A stretch of 64,000 nt of DNA. Source: DATKHR01 sp036557365. Lineage in GTDB: Bacteria > Acidobacteriota > Vicinamibacteria > Vicinamibacterales > CAVVIG01. The notes below the pieces were generated by a model. That model did no database searches. It had not been told where the DNA came from and saw only the letters and a list, made by a program, of their open reading frames with translations. Position numbers and translations under genes: made by a program. The stretch covers positions 11,577 to 75,576 of the forward strand of contig DATBHR010000065.1 in NCBI GenBank assembly GCA_036557365.1, read 5' to 3'. Shown in pieces: positions 23,866 through 33,748 of the stretch; positions within the stretch are counted from its first letter, which is position 1; every line of letters begins with the position of its first letter.

Positions 23866-25331
23866 ACCAGCCGGCGACGGTCGCGGCCATCCGGGACGCG
23901 GTTCGCTCGCGGCGGACGACCGCGCTGGCGGTGTGTCAGGCGGCACTCGCGCGGCTGGACGCCATCGAACCGCACATTCACGCATTCAACACCGTCGCCG
24001 CGGACCGAGCGCTCGCGCGCGCGGCTGCGCTCGACGAGGATCCGCACCGCTGGCAGGATGCGCCGCTCATCGGCGTTCCCGTCGCGGTCAAGGACAACAT
24101 CTGCACGCGCGGGATCAGGACCACCGCATCTTCGAAAATTCTCGAGGACTACGTGCCGCCGTGCGACGCGACGGTCATCGAACGGCTCGAGCAGGCTGGT
24201 GCGGTCATCATCGGCAAGACCAATTGCGATGAGTTCGCGATGGGCTCGTCGACGGAAAACTCGGCGTTTGGCCCCACCCGTAATCCCTGGAAGCTCGACA
24301 GAATTCCCGGCGGCTCGAGCGGCGGCTCCGCGGCGTCGGTCGCGGCCAGAGTCGCTCCGCTCGCGCTCGGATCCGATACGGGCGGATCGATCAGGCAGCC
24401 CGCCGCGATGTGCGGCGTGGTTGGAGTGAAGCCGACGTACGGCCGCGTATCGCGCTTTGGACTGCTCGCGTATGGCTCGTCGCTCGATCAGATCGGTCCG
24501 ATCGCCACGACGAGCGCAGATGCGGCCATCGCGCTCGGTGTTCTGGCTGGACACGACACAGCCGACGCGACCAGCGCTCGGCAGGCGGTTCCCGACTATC
24601 GCCAGGCACTCGTCGGCGACGCAAAGGGCGCACGCATCGGCGTCCCGCGCCGCCTGCTGGAAGCAGGCGTCGATCGCGACGTTTACCAGGCGTTCTCGTC
24701 GGCGCTCGACGTGCTCGCCTCACGCGGCGCGGCGGTAATCGACATCGACCTGCCCCACGCGAAGTACGCCATCCCGGTCTACTACCTCGTGGCGACGGCT
24801 GAAGCGAGCTCGAACCTCGCTCGATACGACGGCGTCCGCTACGGAATCCGCGCCGACGTGCAGCCCGGGTCCGATGACGCGCTCAAGGCGATGTACGCGC
24901 GGACGCGGGAGCGCGGCTTCGGCGCCGAGGTCAAGCGGCGCATCGTGCTCGGCACGTTCGTGCTGAGCGCCGGCTACTACGATGCGTACTATCTGAAGGC
25001 CCAGCAGGTGCGAACGCTGATTCTCCGCGATTACGAGCGCGCGTTCGACGGCGTCGATGTCGTCGCGATGCCGACCAGTCCGACGCCGGCGTTCACGCTC
25101 GGCGAACGCGTGTCGGATCCGCTGCAGATGTATCTCAGCGACATCTTCACCGTCAGCGCCAACCTGGCGGGGCTGCCCGCCGTCAGCGTGCCGTGCGGGA
25201 TGTCGGAAGGCGGCCTGCCGATCGGAATCCAACTCGTAGGTCGGCCCTTCGACGAATCGACGCTGCTGCGTCTGGCGGACGCGTACGAGCGCGATACCGA
25301 GTGGTGCCGGATGCAGCCGACGCTGCCATGA
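23862..25331 (+). CDS. gatA: Aspartyl/glutamyl-tRNA amidotransferase subunit A
   Basis: A 489-residue amidase that releases ammonia from glutamine for the GatB transamidation. The amidase Ser-cisSer-Lys triad is visible: Lys in GVPVAVKDNICTRG, the serines in IPGGSSGGSAASVAA and in LGSDTGGSIRQPA. The glutaminase-side C-terminal region PTSPTPAFTLGERVSDPLQMY and LAGLPAVSVPCGMSEGGLPIG are also typical. Length is normal. It overlaps gatC by 4 nt upstream and a metallopeptidase gene by 4 nt downstream (ATGA). The translational coupling of a housekeeping amidotransferase to the two following genes is unusual. Confidence 0.97.
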   Translation: MNQPATVAAIRDAVRSRRTTALAVCQAALARLDAIEPHIHAFNTVAADRALARAAALDEDPHRWQDAPLIGVPVAVKDNICTRGIRTTASSKILEDYVPPCDATVIERLEQAGAVIIGKTNCDEFAMGSSTENSAFGPTRNPWKLDRIPGGSSGGSAASVAARVAPLALGSDTGGSIRQPAAMCGVVGVKPTYGRVSRFGLLAYGSSLDQIGPIATTSADAAIALGVLAGHDTADATSARQAVPDYRQALVGDAKGARIGVPRRLLEAGVDRDVYQAFSSALDVLASRGAAVIDIDLPHAKYAIPVYYLVATAEASSNLARYDGVRYGIRADVQPGSDDALKAMYARTRERGFGAEVKRRIVLGTFVLSAGYYDAYYLKAQQVRTLILRDYERAFDGVDVVAMPTSPTPAFTLGERVSDPLQMYLSDIFTVSANLAGLPAVSVPCGMSEGGLPIGIQLVGRPFDESTLLRLADAYERDTEWCRMQPTLP

Positions 25332-26341
25332 CCGACTTCGCGTGGGCCGACTGGACAGACGATCAGCTGCTCGCGCTGCGCATGTGCGACCTCGGACTCG
25401 CGATCGAAGGAACGCAGGTCGAATCGCGTCTGGCGAAGTTGAACGCCGAGCTCGAAACGCGTCGGCTGATGTGCCCGTACTTCTACTTGTCCGACGAGTG
25501 GTTCACGCCCGACGGAATCCCCGGCATCGCCATACCTTTCTATCTCGCGCACCCGCGCCTCGAAAAGCTCGAGCTCGCGCAGATGCTCGAGGTCGAAGGC
25601 GCCGACGAGGAATCCTGTCTTCGGATTTTGAGACACGAAGCGGGTCATGCCATTGACAACGCCTACAACCTTCGGCGGCGGCCGACGCGCCGGCGCCTGT
25701 TCGGCAACCCGATGACCGAGTATCCCGAGTACTACCTGCCGAAGCCCTATAGCAAAAGCTTCGTCCAGCATCTGGATCACTGGTACGCGCAGAGTCATCC
25801 GGACGAAGACTTCGCGGAAACGTTTGCGGTCTGGCTCGATCCGCAGTCCATGTGGGCGACTCGGTACGCGGGCTGGCCGGCGCTGCGCAAGCTGGAGTAC
25901 ATCGATCGGGTGATGCGTCACCTGGCTGGCGCCAGGCCAGTCGTCAAGTCAAAGCGCCTCGTCGATCCGCTGCTGCGCCTCAAGAAGACGCTCGGGGAAC
26001 ACTACCGGCGCAAGCGTGAACACTACGGCCTCGATCATCCGGACTTCTACGACAGCGACCTCCGCCGGCTCTTCTCGAACGCGCCCGAGTACGCGAAGAA
26101 CCCGTCGGCCGCGCGCTTCGTTCGCCGCATCCGCAAGGAAGCGCGCACGACGGTCGCGAGCTTCACGGACAGCTATCAGTACACGATCGATCAGCTGCTC
26201 GAGAAGATCGTCGAACGCTGCCGTGAACAGAACCTGCGGCTGACCGAGTCGGAGGAGGAATCGAAGAGCGACTTCATGATCTTTTTGACCGTGCAGACCA
26301 TGAACTACCTGCATAGCGGCCGGCACCGGGTCGCCTTATGA
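25328..26341 (+). CDS. Putative zinc-binding metallopeptidase coupled to gatA
   Basis: A 337-residue soluble protein without signal peptide. It carries a zinc motif HEAGHAIDNAYNL at about residues 103-107 and a downstream FAETFAVWLDPQSMW that can supply the third glutamate ligand, so it has a gluzincin layout. Upstream, YFYLSDEWFTPDGIPGIAIPFYLAHPRL is distinctive. The C-terminal third is basic and helical (RRKREHYGLDHPDFYDSDLRRLF). It resembles proteins annotated as putative zinc-binding metallopeptidases, for which I know no defined function. ATG 25328 overlaps the gatA stop and its own stop overlaps the ATP-grasp start, so all four genes from gatC are translationally linked. Confidence 0.82.
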   Translation: MTDFAWADWTDDQLLALRMCDLGLAIEGTQVESRLAKLNAELETRRLMCPYFYLSDEWFTPDGIPGIAIPFYLAHPRLEKLELAQMLEVEGADEESCLRILRHEAGHAIDNAYNLRRRPTRRRLFGNPMTEYPEYYLPKPYSKSFVQHLDHWYAQSHPDEDFAETFAVWLDPQSMWATRYAGWPALRKLEYIDRVMRHLAGARPVVKSKRLVDPLLRLKKTLGEHYRRKREHYGLDHPDFYDSDLRRLFSNAPEYAKNPSAARFVRRIRKEARTTVASFTDSYQYTIDQLLEKIVERCREQNLRLTESEEESKSDFMIFLTVQTMNYLHSGRHRVAL

Positions 26342-27369
26342 GCGGCGCCAAGCTCCGCATCGTCGCGCTCGTGCACCGCCATCTGGTGCCGCCGGCCAAG
26401 ATCGAAGACGGGACGGATATCACCGCCGCGCCGTGGCGGACCGAGTACGACGTCATCACGACGCTGACGGCGATGGGGCACGAAGTCCAGGTGCTGCCCG
26501 TGCATGACGATCTCGGAGAAATCAGGCGGCTCGCCACCGAGTGGAAGCCGCACATCGCGTTCAACCTGCTCGAGGGATTCGACGACGTCGTCATCTTCGA
26601 CCAGAACGTCGTTTCGCACCTGGAGCTGCTCAAGCTCCCGTACACGGGATGCAATCCGCGCGGGCTGCTGCTGTCGCGCGACAAGTCGCTCTCGAAGAAA
26701 CTGCTCGCCTACCATCGCATCGCGGTCCCGGAGTTCGACGTGTTCCGGATCGGGCGGCCGATCCGCCGGTCGAAGCGGCTCGCGTTTCCGCTCATCGTCA
26801 AGTCGCTGACGCAGGAAGCGTCGATCGGCATTTCTCAGGCGTCGGTGGTGGACAACGACGACAAGCTCAAGGAACGCGTCGCGTTCATTCACGAGAGCAT
26901 CGGGACGGCGGCGATCGTCGAGCAATACATCGAGGGCCGGGAGTTGTACGTCGGTGTGCTGGGAAATCAGGCGCTTCAGGCGTTGCCAGTCTGGGAGCTT
27001 TTCTTCACGAACATGCCGGAAGGAGCGAAGCGGATCGCGACCGACCGCGTGAAGTGGAGCGTGAAGTATCAGAAGAAGTACGGCATCGACAGCGGTCCCG
27101 CGACGGAGCTGGCCGACGAGATCGCCAACGACATTCAGCACGTCTGCAAGCGCGCGTATCGCGCGCTCGAACTGAGTGGTTATGCGCGCATCGACCTGCG
27201 GCTGGACGACGCCGGACGAATCTGGGTCCTCGAAGCGAATCCCAATCCGCAGATTGCGAAGGGTGAAGACTTCGCCGCGTCCGCCGAACGGGTTGGTCTT
27301 GCGTACGACGCCGTCCTGCAGCGCATCGTCAACCTTGGGCTTCGCTGGCAGCCCGAGAGCGTGGCCTAG
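26338..27369 (+). CDS. ATP-grasp ligase, D-alanine-D-alanine-ligase-like
   Basis: A 343-residue ATP-grasp enzyme that probably forms an amide or peptide bond via an acylphosphate. The N-terminal domain has HIAFNLLEGFDDVVIFDQ and the D-Ala ligase-like GCNPRGLLLSRDKSLSKKLL. The ATP-binding lobe has PLIVKSLTQEASIGIS and AIVEQYIEGRELYVGVLGN. The magnesium-binding strand pair is RIDLRLDDAGRIWVLEANPNPQ. It differs from true Ddl in its ends and in its surroundings, so the substrate is unknown. It starts 4 nt inside the metallopeptidase stop. A ligase plus a metallopeptidase suggests a pair making and cutting the same kind of bond, which is inference. Confidence 0.85.
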   Translation: MSGAKLRIVALVHRHLVPPAKIEDGTDITAAPWRTEYDVITTLTAMGHEVQVLPVHDDLGEIRRLATEWKPHIAFNLLEGFDDVVIFDQNVVSHLELLKLPYTGCNPRGLLLSRDKSLSKKLLAYHRIAVPEFDVFRIGRPIRRSKRLAFPLIVKSLTQEASIGISQASVVDNDDKLKERVAFIHESIGTAAIVEQYIEGRELYVGVLGNQALQALPVWELFFTNMPEGAKRIATDRVKWSVKYQKKYGIDSGPATELADEIANDIQHVCKRAYRALELSGYARIDLRLDDAGRIWVLEANPNPQIAKGEDFAASAERVGLAYDAVLQRIVNLGLRWQPESVA

Positions 27370-27382
27370 GCGAAAGGCACAG

Positions 27383-27417
27383 TTGGTGAATTGGTGAATT
27401 GGTAAGTTGGTGAGTTG
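27383..27417. repeat. Tandem TTGGTGAA octamer array downstream of ATP-grasp gene
   Basis: Four near-identical octamers in a row: TTGGTGAA at 27383-27390, the same at 27391-27398, TTGGTAAG at 27399-27406 and TTGGTGAG at 27407-27414, then a partial TTG. It starts 13 nt after the ATP-grasp stop, in the convergent gap before the small membrane protein gene. Confidence 0.9.
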
Positions 27418-27442
27418 AAGATACTGGCGCGTGGATGAGCTC

Positions 27443-27471
27443 GCGAGTTGGCGTGAATGCCGCCAACTCGC
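27443..27471. terminator. Strong hairpin in convergent gap (possible bidirectional terminator)
   Basis: A perfect 11-bp stem, GCGAGTTGGCG at 27443-27453 with CGCCAACTCGC at 27461-27471, around a 7-nt loop. It sits between the ends of two convergent genes. It reuses the AGTTGG word of the neighbouring octamer array. No clear T-run follows on either side, so termination is inferred from position and stem strength. Confidence 0.55.
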
Positions 27472-27495
27472 ATTGGATTCACCGCAGCCGCACGC

Positions 27496-27813
27496 TCAGA
27501 CCGGTCGGACGGCCGGTCCCGACATCGCGCGGACCACGGCCCAGATACAGAACCCGATAAACGCTATCGGCAGCAGCGGGATAAGAACCGCCACCGACAC
27601 CGCGAAGAACGCCGCGATGAACCCGACCACCACGACGATGAAGAGCACCGGCAGAATCGCGAGCGCGAATATCGCTTTGAACGCGATTCGCAGGAGCACG
27701 AACGGCAGCAGGAGCAGGGCGAACGGAACCGCCAGGATGGCGAACGGCAGCGCCAGCAGCCCGAACAGAATCCCGAACGCGATACGAATCGGCAAGGTCA
27801 GCAGCCAGAACAT
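27496..27813 (-). CDS. Small very hydrophobic membrane protein, unknown
   Basis: A 105-residue protein that is almost entirely hydrophobic (for example FGILFGLLALPFAILAVPFALLLL and LPVLFIVVVVGFIAAFFAVSV), which fits three or four short membrane helices. Repeated PFALLLLPF-type turns suggest re-entrant or hairpin segments. I recognise no family. It is downstream of two other small minus-strand genes (a one-helix protein and rpoZ) with a 50-nt gap and may be cotranscribed. The strong hydrophobic composition and intact frame support a real gene, although no homologue can be checked here. Confidence 0.6.
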   Translation of the reverse strand: MFWLLTLPIRIAFGILFGLLALPFAILAVPFALLLLPFVLLRIAFKAIFALAILPVLFIVVVVGFIAAFFAVSVAVLIPLLPIAFIGFCIWAVVRAMSGPAVRPV

Positions 27814-27863
27814 GGTAGTGGGCGCCTCCCGCGCGGCACGGGTCTCAGAGCCCGCGCCACTTA

Positions 27864-28130
27864 CTATTTACGCGCGGCCGCCTCGACAAGTTCCGGCGCA
27901 CGCAACTGGTCGGCCGGTCCCCTCGGCGCGCTCGGCGCGAGATAGGCCATCGGCTGATGAGTCACGCGCTCGTCCAGGCTTTTCACCACGATCGCCTTGC
28001 CGCCAGCGGTCTTCTTGGTCTTCGTCAATCCGACGACGACGCAGAAGCCGATGAACAGCGCGAGCACGAAGACGCTGCTGAAGGTCAAACCCTTGATGGC
28101 GCCGATGACCAGGACCACGACGTCGCTCAT
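27864..28130 (-). CDS. Small single-helix membrane protein, unknown
   Basis: An 88-residue protein with one or two N-terminal hydrophobic segments (MSDVVVLVIGAIKGLTFSSVFVLALFIGFCVVVGL), then a basic cytosolic stretch KTKKTAGGKAIVVKSLDE and a proline-rich tail. No family is recognised. It overlaps the rpoZ stop by 4 nt, so it is translationally coupled to RNA polymerase omega. The tight coupling, rather than any motif, is the main evidence that it is a true gene. Confidence 0.6.
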   Translation of the reverse strand: MSDVVVLVIGAIKGLTFSSVFVLALFIGFCVVVGLTKTKKTAGGKAIVVKSLDERVTHQPMAYLAPSAPRGPADQLRAPELVEAAARK

Positions 28131-28402
28131 GCTTCGCCCTCGCTCGCAGCAGCGCCCTTGACGGGCGGAATGTCGTAGTAGACCAGCCCGCGTTTGACCT
28201 CTTCCATCGCAAGGCGTTCGGCCTTGTGCGGCACGTGCGGGACGTCCTCGCCGAGCCGGACGCGAGCGCCACGGCGCAACTGTTTCGCGCGCAGCGCGGC
28301 AACATCTACGAACAGGAACCGGCTCCCGATAGGCGGCGCCGGTTCGGTCGGTATCTGCGGTTCTTCAGACTGCGATTCCGGGTTCGCGATCGGTTCATCC
28401 AT
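28127..28402 (-). CDS. rpoZ: DNA-directed RNA polymerase omega subunit
   Basis: A 91-residue protein matching omega in its core: SRFLFVDVAALRAKQLRRGAR (the conserved helix with AA-R-A-QL) followed by HKAERLAMEEVKRGLVYYDI, equivalent to the K-x-T-x-x-A-x-E-E-x-x-x-G-x-I region. An acidic, proline-rich N-terminal extension of about 25 residues (MDEPIANPESQSEEPQIP) precedes it. Omega promotes assembly of the beta' subunit. ATG 28402 is chosen to start this extension; longer upstream sequence lies across an inverted repeat and looks non-coding. Its usual partner gmk is not adjacent; instead small membrane protein genes follow. Confidence 0.78.
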   Translation of the reverse strand: MDEPIANPESQSEEPQIPTEPAPPIGSRFLFVDVAALRAKQLRRGARVRLGEDVPHVPHKAERLAMEEVKRGLVYYDIPPVKGAAASEGEA

Positions 28403-28446
28403 GGCGGGCAAATAGCCTAACACGACGACGGCGAGGCAGGTAGGTC

Positions 28447-28488
28447 GGATGGGGGACGAATGAGCCCATACGCCCATCCGTCCCATCC
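28447..28488. repeat. Imperfect inverted GGATGGG array between hsp20 and rpoZ
   Basis: A left arm starting GGATGGGGGACGAATGAG (28447-28464) is mirrored by a right arm CGCCCATCCGTCCCATCC (28471-28488) with a few mismatches and a 2-nt bulge. It lies downstream of the hsp20 stop and upstream of rpoZ, where it might terminate the hsp20 transcript. It has the same build as the other mirrored arrays. Confidence 0.75.
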
Positions 28489-28511
28489 CTCTTACAACGG
28501 TCGGCGCCGTC

Positions 28512-28901
28512 TTACGCGGCGACGTCCACTTTGATCTGCCGGGGCTTCGCTTCTTCGCGAAGGGGCAGCTTGATGGTCAGCACGCCGTTTCTGTATTCGG
28601 CCGCGACCTTGCCACTATCGACCGTCTGCGGCAGCGAGAACGACCGGCTGAACGATCCGTAGCGGCGCTCCACGTGATGAAACTGCTCTTCCTTCACTTC
28701 CGACGCCAGCTTCTTCTCGCCCTTGATGGTCAGCACGAAGTTCTCGATTTGAATATCGATGTCCTCGCGCGCCATGTCGGGAAGTTCGGCTTTCAGGACG
28801 AGCTCCTGGTCGCCGTTGTGATAGACGTCGACGGGCGGCACCCAGCCGCCGGTCGCGTGAAAACCGAAATCACGAAATGGATCCCAGCGAACAATCGTCA
28901 T
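28512..28901 (-). CDS. Hsp20/alpha-crystallin family small heat-shock protein
   Basis: A 129-residue holdase chaperone. The start MTIVRWDPFRDF is typical of bacterial class A small heat-shock proteins. It is followed by the alpha-crystallin domain, with PPVDVYHNGDQELVLKAELP, DIDIQIENFVLTIKGEKK, ERRYGSFSRSFSLPQTVD and the terminal AEYRNGVLTIKLP. The C-terminal KPRQIKVD carries an I-x-V-like anchoring motif. ATG 28901 has a good Shine-Dalgarno (AGGAG, about 7 nt away). It is 122 nt downstream of dnaK on the same strand, with an inverted repeat in between, and so is likely heat-responsive with dnaK or from its own promoter. Confidence 0.95.
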   Translation of the reverse strand: MTIVRWDPFRDFGFHATGGWVPPVDVYHNGDQELVLKAELPDMAREDIDIQIENFVLTIKGEKKLASEVKEEQFHHVERRYGSFSRSFSLPQTVDSGKVAAEYRNGVLTIKLPLREEAKPRQIKVDVAA

Positions 28902-28930
28902 GTCTTTGCTCCTTATAGCGACGTTCGACA

Positions 28931-28998
28931 GATGGGAAAGATGCGCGAGATAGGAGCAAGACGTCTCCTGTTTCAAAACCTATCTTCCGCCGCCCATC
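28931..28998. repeat. Inverted repeat between dnaK and hsp20
   Basis: Nested arms in the dnaK-hsp20 gap: GATGGG at 28931-28936 with CCCATC at 28993-28998, and AGATAGG at 28948-28954 with CCTATCT at 28979-28985. An inner AGGAG / CTCCT pair extends it. It could act as a terminator or processing site after dnaK. The GATGGG word is shared with the element at 28447. Confidence 0.75.
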
Positions 28999-29023
28999 TC
29001 TCCCACTCCGCCGTCCCGCCTCG

Positions 29024-30919
<1,896 letters not shown>

Positions 30920-30952
30920 CTGGTAGCCCTCACTTCCGTAGAAGATGTCGGT

Positions 30953-30981
30953 AGTATAGGGATGATATGAGTGCTAGTCAA
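30953..30981 (-). promoter_or_regulatory. dnaK promoter with CIRCE-like half site
   Basis: On the minus strand, TTGACT (30976-30981) and TATACT (30953-30958) are separated by exactly 17 nt, a good housekeeping-sigma promoter about 33 nt upstream of the dnaK ATG. The spacer begins with AGCACTC, so the site reads TAGCACTC, like one arm of the HrcA-binding CIRCE element (TTAGCACTC); the second arm is not present, so HrcA control is only a possibility. Confidence 0.7.
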
Positions 30982-31016
30982 GCATTTTTTATGAGTCTAA
31001 TCTAATCATATCTAAG

Positions 31017-31051
31017 TTGTTGTCCAGCTTAGGGCGTTTGTTGTCCAGCTT
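31017..31051. promoter_or_regulatory. 14-bp direct repeat upstream of second hsp20 gene
   Basis: TTGTTGTCCAGCTT occurs perfectly at 31017-31030 and again at 31038-31051, a 21-bp period equal to about two helical turns. It lies between the divergent dnaK and second hsp20 starts and could be a two-site operator for a regulator of the chaperone genes. Confidence 0.55.
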
Positions 31052-31075
31052 GAGCCTGTGTGCGATGATTCGGGA

Positions 31076-31534
31076 ATGCGGTCCCGCGTTCACGCCATTG
31101 CCCTCCCCTCCGACATCGGCGATTTCTCCGACGAGGTCCGCCACGTCTTCCTGGAACTGGGGCGGGTCTTCGGCCCCGAATCGCTGGCTGGCGAGTGCTC
31201 CCCCGCCATCGACGTCTACGAGACCGACGATTCCATCGAAATCGTCGTCGACCTCGCCGGCGTGGATGCCTCGGCGGTACGGGTGATCGGGAAAGGCGAC
31301 TCCGTGCTGATTGCCGGCGAAAAACCGCCCCGACGCGTTGCGGGAGAGTCCAGCTTTCATCTGGTCGAACGCGGCTATGGCCGGTTCGCGCGCGCGGTCC
31401 GTATCGCCCGGCCCTGCGACCTGGCCAAGGCGAAGGCGCGACTGACTGGCGGCGAGCTCCGCGTCTCGCTGCCGAAGATTTCCGACCGGCGAGGCCGCAG
31501 CGTGCCGATTCCGATCGCGGACGGCCATCACTGA
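31076..31534 (+). CDS. Second Hsp20/alpha-crystallin-like protein, diverged
   Basis: A 152-residue protein with a recognisable alpha-crystallin core: SPAIDVYETDDSIEIVVDLAGV, DASAVRVIGKGDSVLIAGEKP, HLVERGYGRFARAVRIARP and ARLTGGELRVSLPKI. The conserved GVL of the domain end is replaced by GEL. The N-terminal arm (about 45 residues) is unlike that of the first Hsp20. ATG 31076 is chosen. It is divergent from dnaK and 11 nt upstream of the ymdB-like gene, so it heads the rightward operon. It may be a partner or specialised form of the Hsp20 encoded beyond dnaK. Confidence 0.85.
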   Translation: MRSRVHAIALPSDIGDFSDEVRHVFLELGRVFGPESLAGECSPAIDVYETDDSIEIVVDLAGVDASAVRVIGKGDSVLIAGEKPPRRVAGESSFHLVERGYGRFARAVRIARPCDLAKAKARLTGGELRVSLPKISDRRGRSVPIPIADGHH

Positions 31535-31545
31535 GCCCGAGCACC

Positions 31546-32373
31546 ATGCGGATCCTGTTCATCGGTGACATCGTCGGTCGGCCCGGCCGCGACCTGATCA
31601 AGATCGGCGTCGCCGCGCTCGTCGAGCATCACGCCATCGATCTCGTCATCGCAAACGCGGAGAACGCCGCGGCAGGGTTCGGCATCACGCGGGAGATTGG
31701 CGATGCGCTTCTTGATCTCGGCATCGACGTGATGACCTCCGGCAACCACATCTGGGACAAGCGCGAGGCGCTCGACTACATCGGTGTCGAGCCGCGCTTG
31801 CTGCGTCCGGCCAACTATCCCGCCGCGGCACCAGGCAAGGGGAGCTACGTGGCGAGGACGCGCTCGGGTGCGACCGTCGGGGTGCTCAACCTGATGGGCC
31901 GCGTCTTCATGCTCAACATCGACGATCCGTTCGCAACCGCTTTCCGCGAGATCGAAGCGTTGAAGACGCGCGCGCGCGTCATCTTCGTGGACATGCACGC
32001 CGAAGCGACGTCAGAAAAGCTCGCGATGGGATGGCATCTCGACGGCAGGGTCACCGCCGTCGTCGGCACACATACGCACGTTCAAACGGCTGACGAGCGC
32101 ATCCTGCCGAAAGGGACCGCGTACCTCACCGACGTCGGTATGACGGGACCGCACGACTCGATCATCGGCGTCGAGGTCGAGCCTGTGCTCAATCGCTTCC
32201 TGACGGGTCTGCCCGCCAGGTTCGAGACGGCTACCGGGAATCCGCGGCTGAACGCCGTCATCATCGAGGCCGACGAGCAGACCGGCCTTGCGATCGACAT
32301 CGAACGCCTCAGCTACAGCGCGGACGAACTGCGCGAGCTTTCGCATGCGGGATCTGTTCGATCTGCCTTTTGA
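31546..32373 (+). CDS. ymdB: YmdB-like metallophosphoesterase (TIGR00282 family)
   Basis: A 275-residue calcineurin-type phosphoesterase. The di-metal site motifs are MRILFIGDIVGRPGRD, LVIANAENAAAGFGIT, MTSGNHIWDKREAL, FVDMHAEATSEKLA and VVGTHTHVQTADERILP, with GTAYLTDVGMTGPHDSIIGVE near the end. Family members such as Bacillus YmdB hydrolyse 2',3'-cyclic nucleotides, and ymdB commonly neighbours rny; here rny lies about 20 kb away. It overlaps the start of xseA by 29 nt, which is longer than the usual 4-nt overlaps of this genome. Confidence 0.93.
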   Translation: MRILFIGDIVGRPGRDLIKIGVAALVEHHAIDLVIANAENAAAGFGITREIGDALLDLGIDVMTSGNHIWDKREALDYIGVEPRLLRPANYPAAAPGKGSYVARTRSGATVGVLNLMGRVFMLNIDDPFATAFREIEALKTRARVIFVDMHAEATSEKLAMGWHLDGRVTAVVGTHTHVQTADERILPKGTAYLTDVGMTGPHDSIIGVEVEPVLNRFLTGLPARFETATGNPRLNAVIIEADEQTGLAIDIERLSYSADELRELSHAGSVRSAF

Positions 32374-33748
32374 AGAAGAGCCTGCGCCGTCGGATCCGGC
32401 GCCGCCTGCCGCGCCGCCGCGCCGGCGTGTCCTCTCCGTCACCGAGCTCACGGTTCTCGTCCGCGACGCGCTGGAACAACAGATCGGCGAGGTCTACGTC
32501 GAAGGCGAGCTCTCGAACTGCCGCGTCTGGACCACCGGACATCTCTATTTCACGCTGAAAGACGACGCGACGCAGCTGCGCGGCTTCATGTTCAAGTCGG
32601 CGCTGCGGTATCTGCGCTTCAAGCCGACCGACGGCACGCGCGTCGTCGCGCGCGGACGCCTGTCGGTCTACGAGCCCAAAGGCGAGTATCAACTCGTCTG
32701 CGAGCACCTCGAGCCGCAGGGGCTCGGCGCGCTTCAGCTCGCGTTCGATCAGCTCAAACGCAAGCTGCAGGCGGACGGCCTGTTCGACGCGGAACGAAAG
32801 CGTCCGCTGCCCGCACTGCCGCGGAAGATCGGCATCGTCACGTCGCTCGAAGGCGCGGCCATCCGCGACATCATCAACGTGCTGCGGCGTCGATATGCGA
32901 ACGCGCATCTGATCATCCGACCGGCGCGCGTCCAAGGCGAGGGCGCCGCGCTCGACATCGCGCACGGCCTCAGGGCGATCAATCGCGTCCCCGGCGTGGA
33001 CGTGGTTATCGTCGGCCGCGGCGGCGGCTCCATCGAAGATCTCTGGGCGTTCAACGAAGAAATCGTCGCGCGCGCGATCGCCGAATCGCGCGCGCCGGTC
33101 ATCGCGGCGGTTGGTCATGAAACCGACGTGACGATTGCCGACTTCGTCGCGGACCTTCGCGCGCCGACGCCGTCGGCAGCCGCGGAGCTCGTGGTCGCGC
33201 GAAAGGACGAATTCGCCGGTCGCATCGACCGCCTGCAGAACCGCCTGCACGCGTCAGCCGTCGCTCGCGTCCGCGGGTTGAGCCGCCAGGTGCACGCGGT
33301 GAGCGCAAGAGCCGCGTTCGCCGGCTTCGCCACGCGCGTCGCGACGCGAGCACGGCGCGTCGGCGACGTCTCACACACGCTGACCGCCACGCTCAGACTC
33401 TCCGTCGCAACGCAATCGCGGCAGTTGCAGGCGCTCGACCGCCAGCTCGCGACTTTCGACGTCGGACGACGGCTGGCGTCGATGCGGACCAGGATCGTCG
33501 CCGCTGACGCGCAGATGCGGCGGGCTGCAGATCGCAGACACGATCGCTCTCAGGCGGCGCTCCAGACCGCCGTCGGTCGATTGGAATCGCTCAGTCCGCT
33601 CGCAGTGCTCGGCCGCGGCTACGCCGTGGCATGGAGCGCGGACAAGACGCGCGTGCTGCGCGACGCCGCCTCCGTCAACGTCGGCGAGGTCGTGCGCGTC
33701 ACCTTGAGCCGCGGGGAGATTGAGGCTAAGGTGTCAGGAACGGAATGA
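32345..33748 (+). CDS. xseA: Exodeoxyribonuclease VII large subunit
   Basis: A 467-residue subunit of the single-strand exonuclease ExoVII. The N-terminal OB fold is visible as VRDALEQQIGEVYVEGELSN and HLYFTLKDDATQLRGFMFKS. The catalytic region contains GIVTSLEGAAIRDIINVLRRRY, ALDIAHGLRAINRVPGVDVVIVGRGGGSIEDLWAFNEE and AVGHETDVTIADFVADLRAPTPSAAAEL. A long coiled region and the GYAVAWSADKTRVLRDAASV end follow. ATG 32345 lies inside the end of the ymdB-like gene; the N-terminus before the OB fold (MRDLFDLPFEEEPAP) is acidic and proline-rich. The stop overlaps xseB by 4 nt. Confidence 0.96.
   Translation: MRDLFDLPFEEEPAPSDPAPPAAPPRRRVLSVTELTVLVRDALEQQIGEVYVEGELSNCRVWTTGHLYFTLKDDATQLRGFMFKSALRYLRFKPTDGTRVVARGRLSVYEPKGEYQLVCEHLEPQGLGALQLAFDQLKRKLQADGLFDAERKRPLPALPRKIGIVTSLEGAAIRDIINVLRRRYANAHLIIRPARVQGEGAALDIAHGLRAINRVPGVDVVIVGRGGGSIEDLWAFNEEIVARAIAESRAPVIAAVGHETDVTIADFVADLRAPTPSAAAELVVARKDEFAGRIDRLQNRLHASAVARVRGLSRQVHAVSARAAFAGFATRVATRARRVGDVSHTLTATLRLSVATQSRQLQALDRQLATFDVGRRLASMRTRIVAADAQMRRAADRRHDRSQAALQTAVGRLESLSPLAVLGRGYAVAWSADKTRVLRDAASVNVGEVVRVTLSRGEIEAKVSGTE

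Noticed and set aside
30920..30990. Complete CIRCE element upstream of dnaK
   Set aside because: Only one arm (TAGCACTC) is present; no matching GAGTGCTA arm at the required 9-nt spacing.
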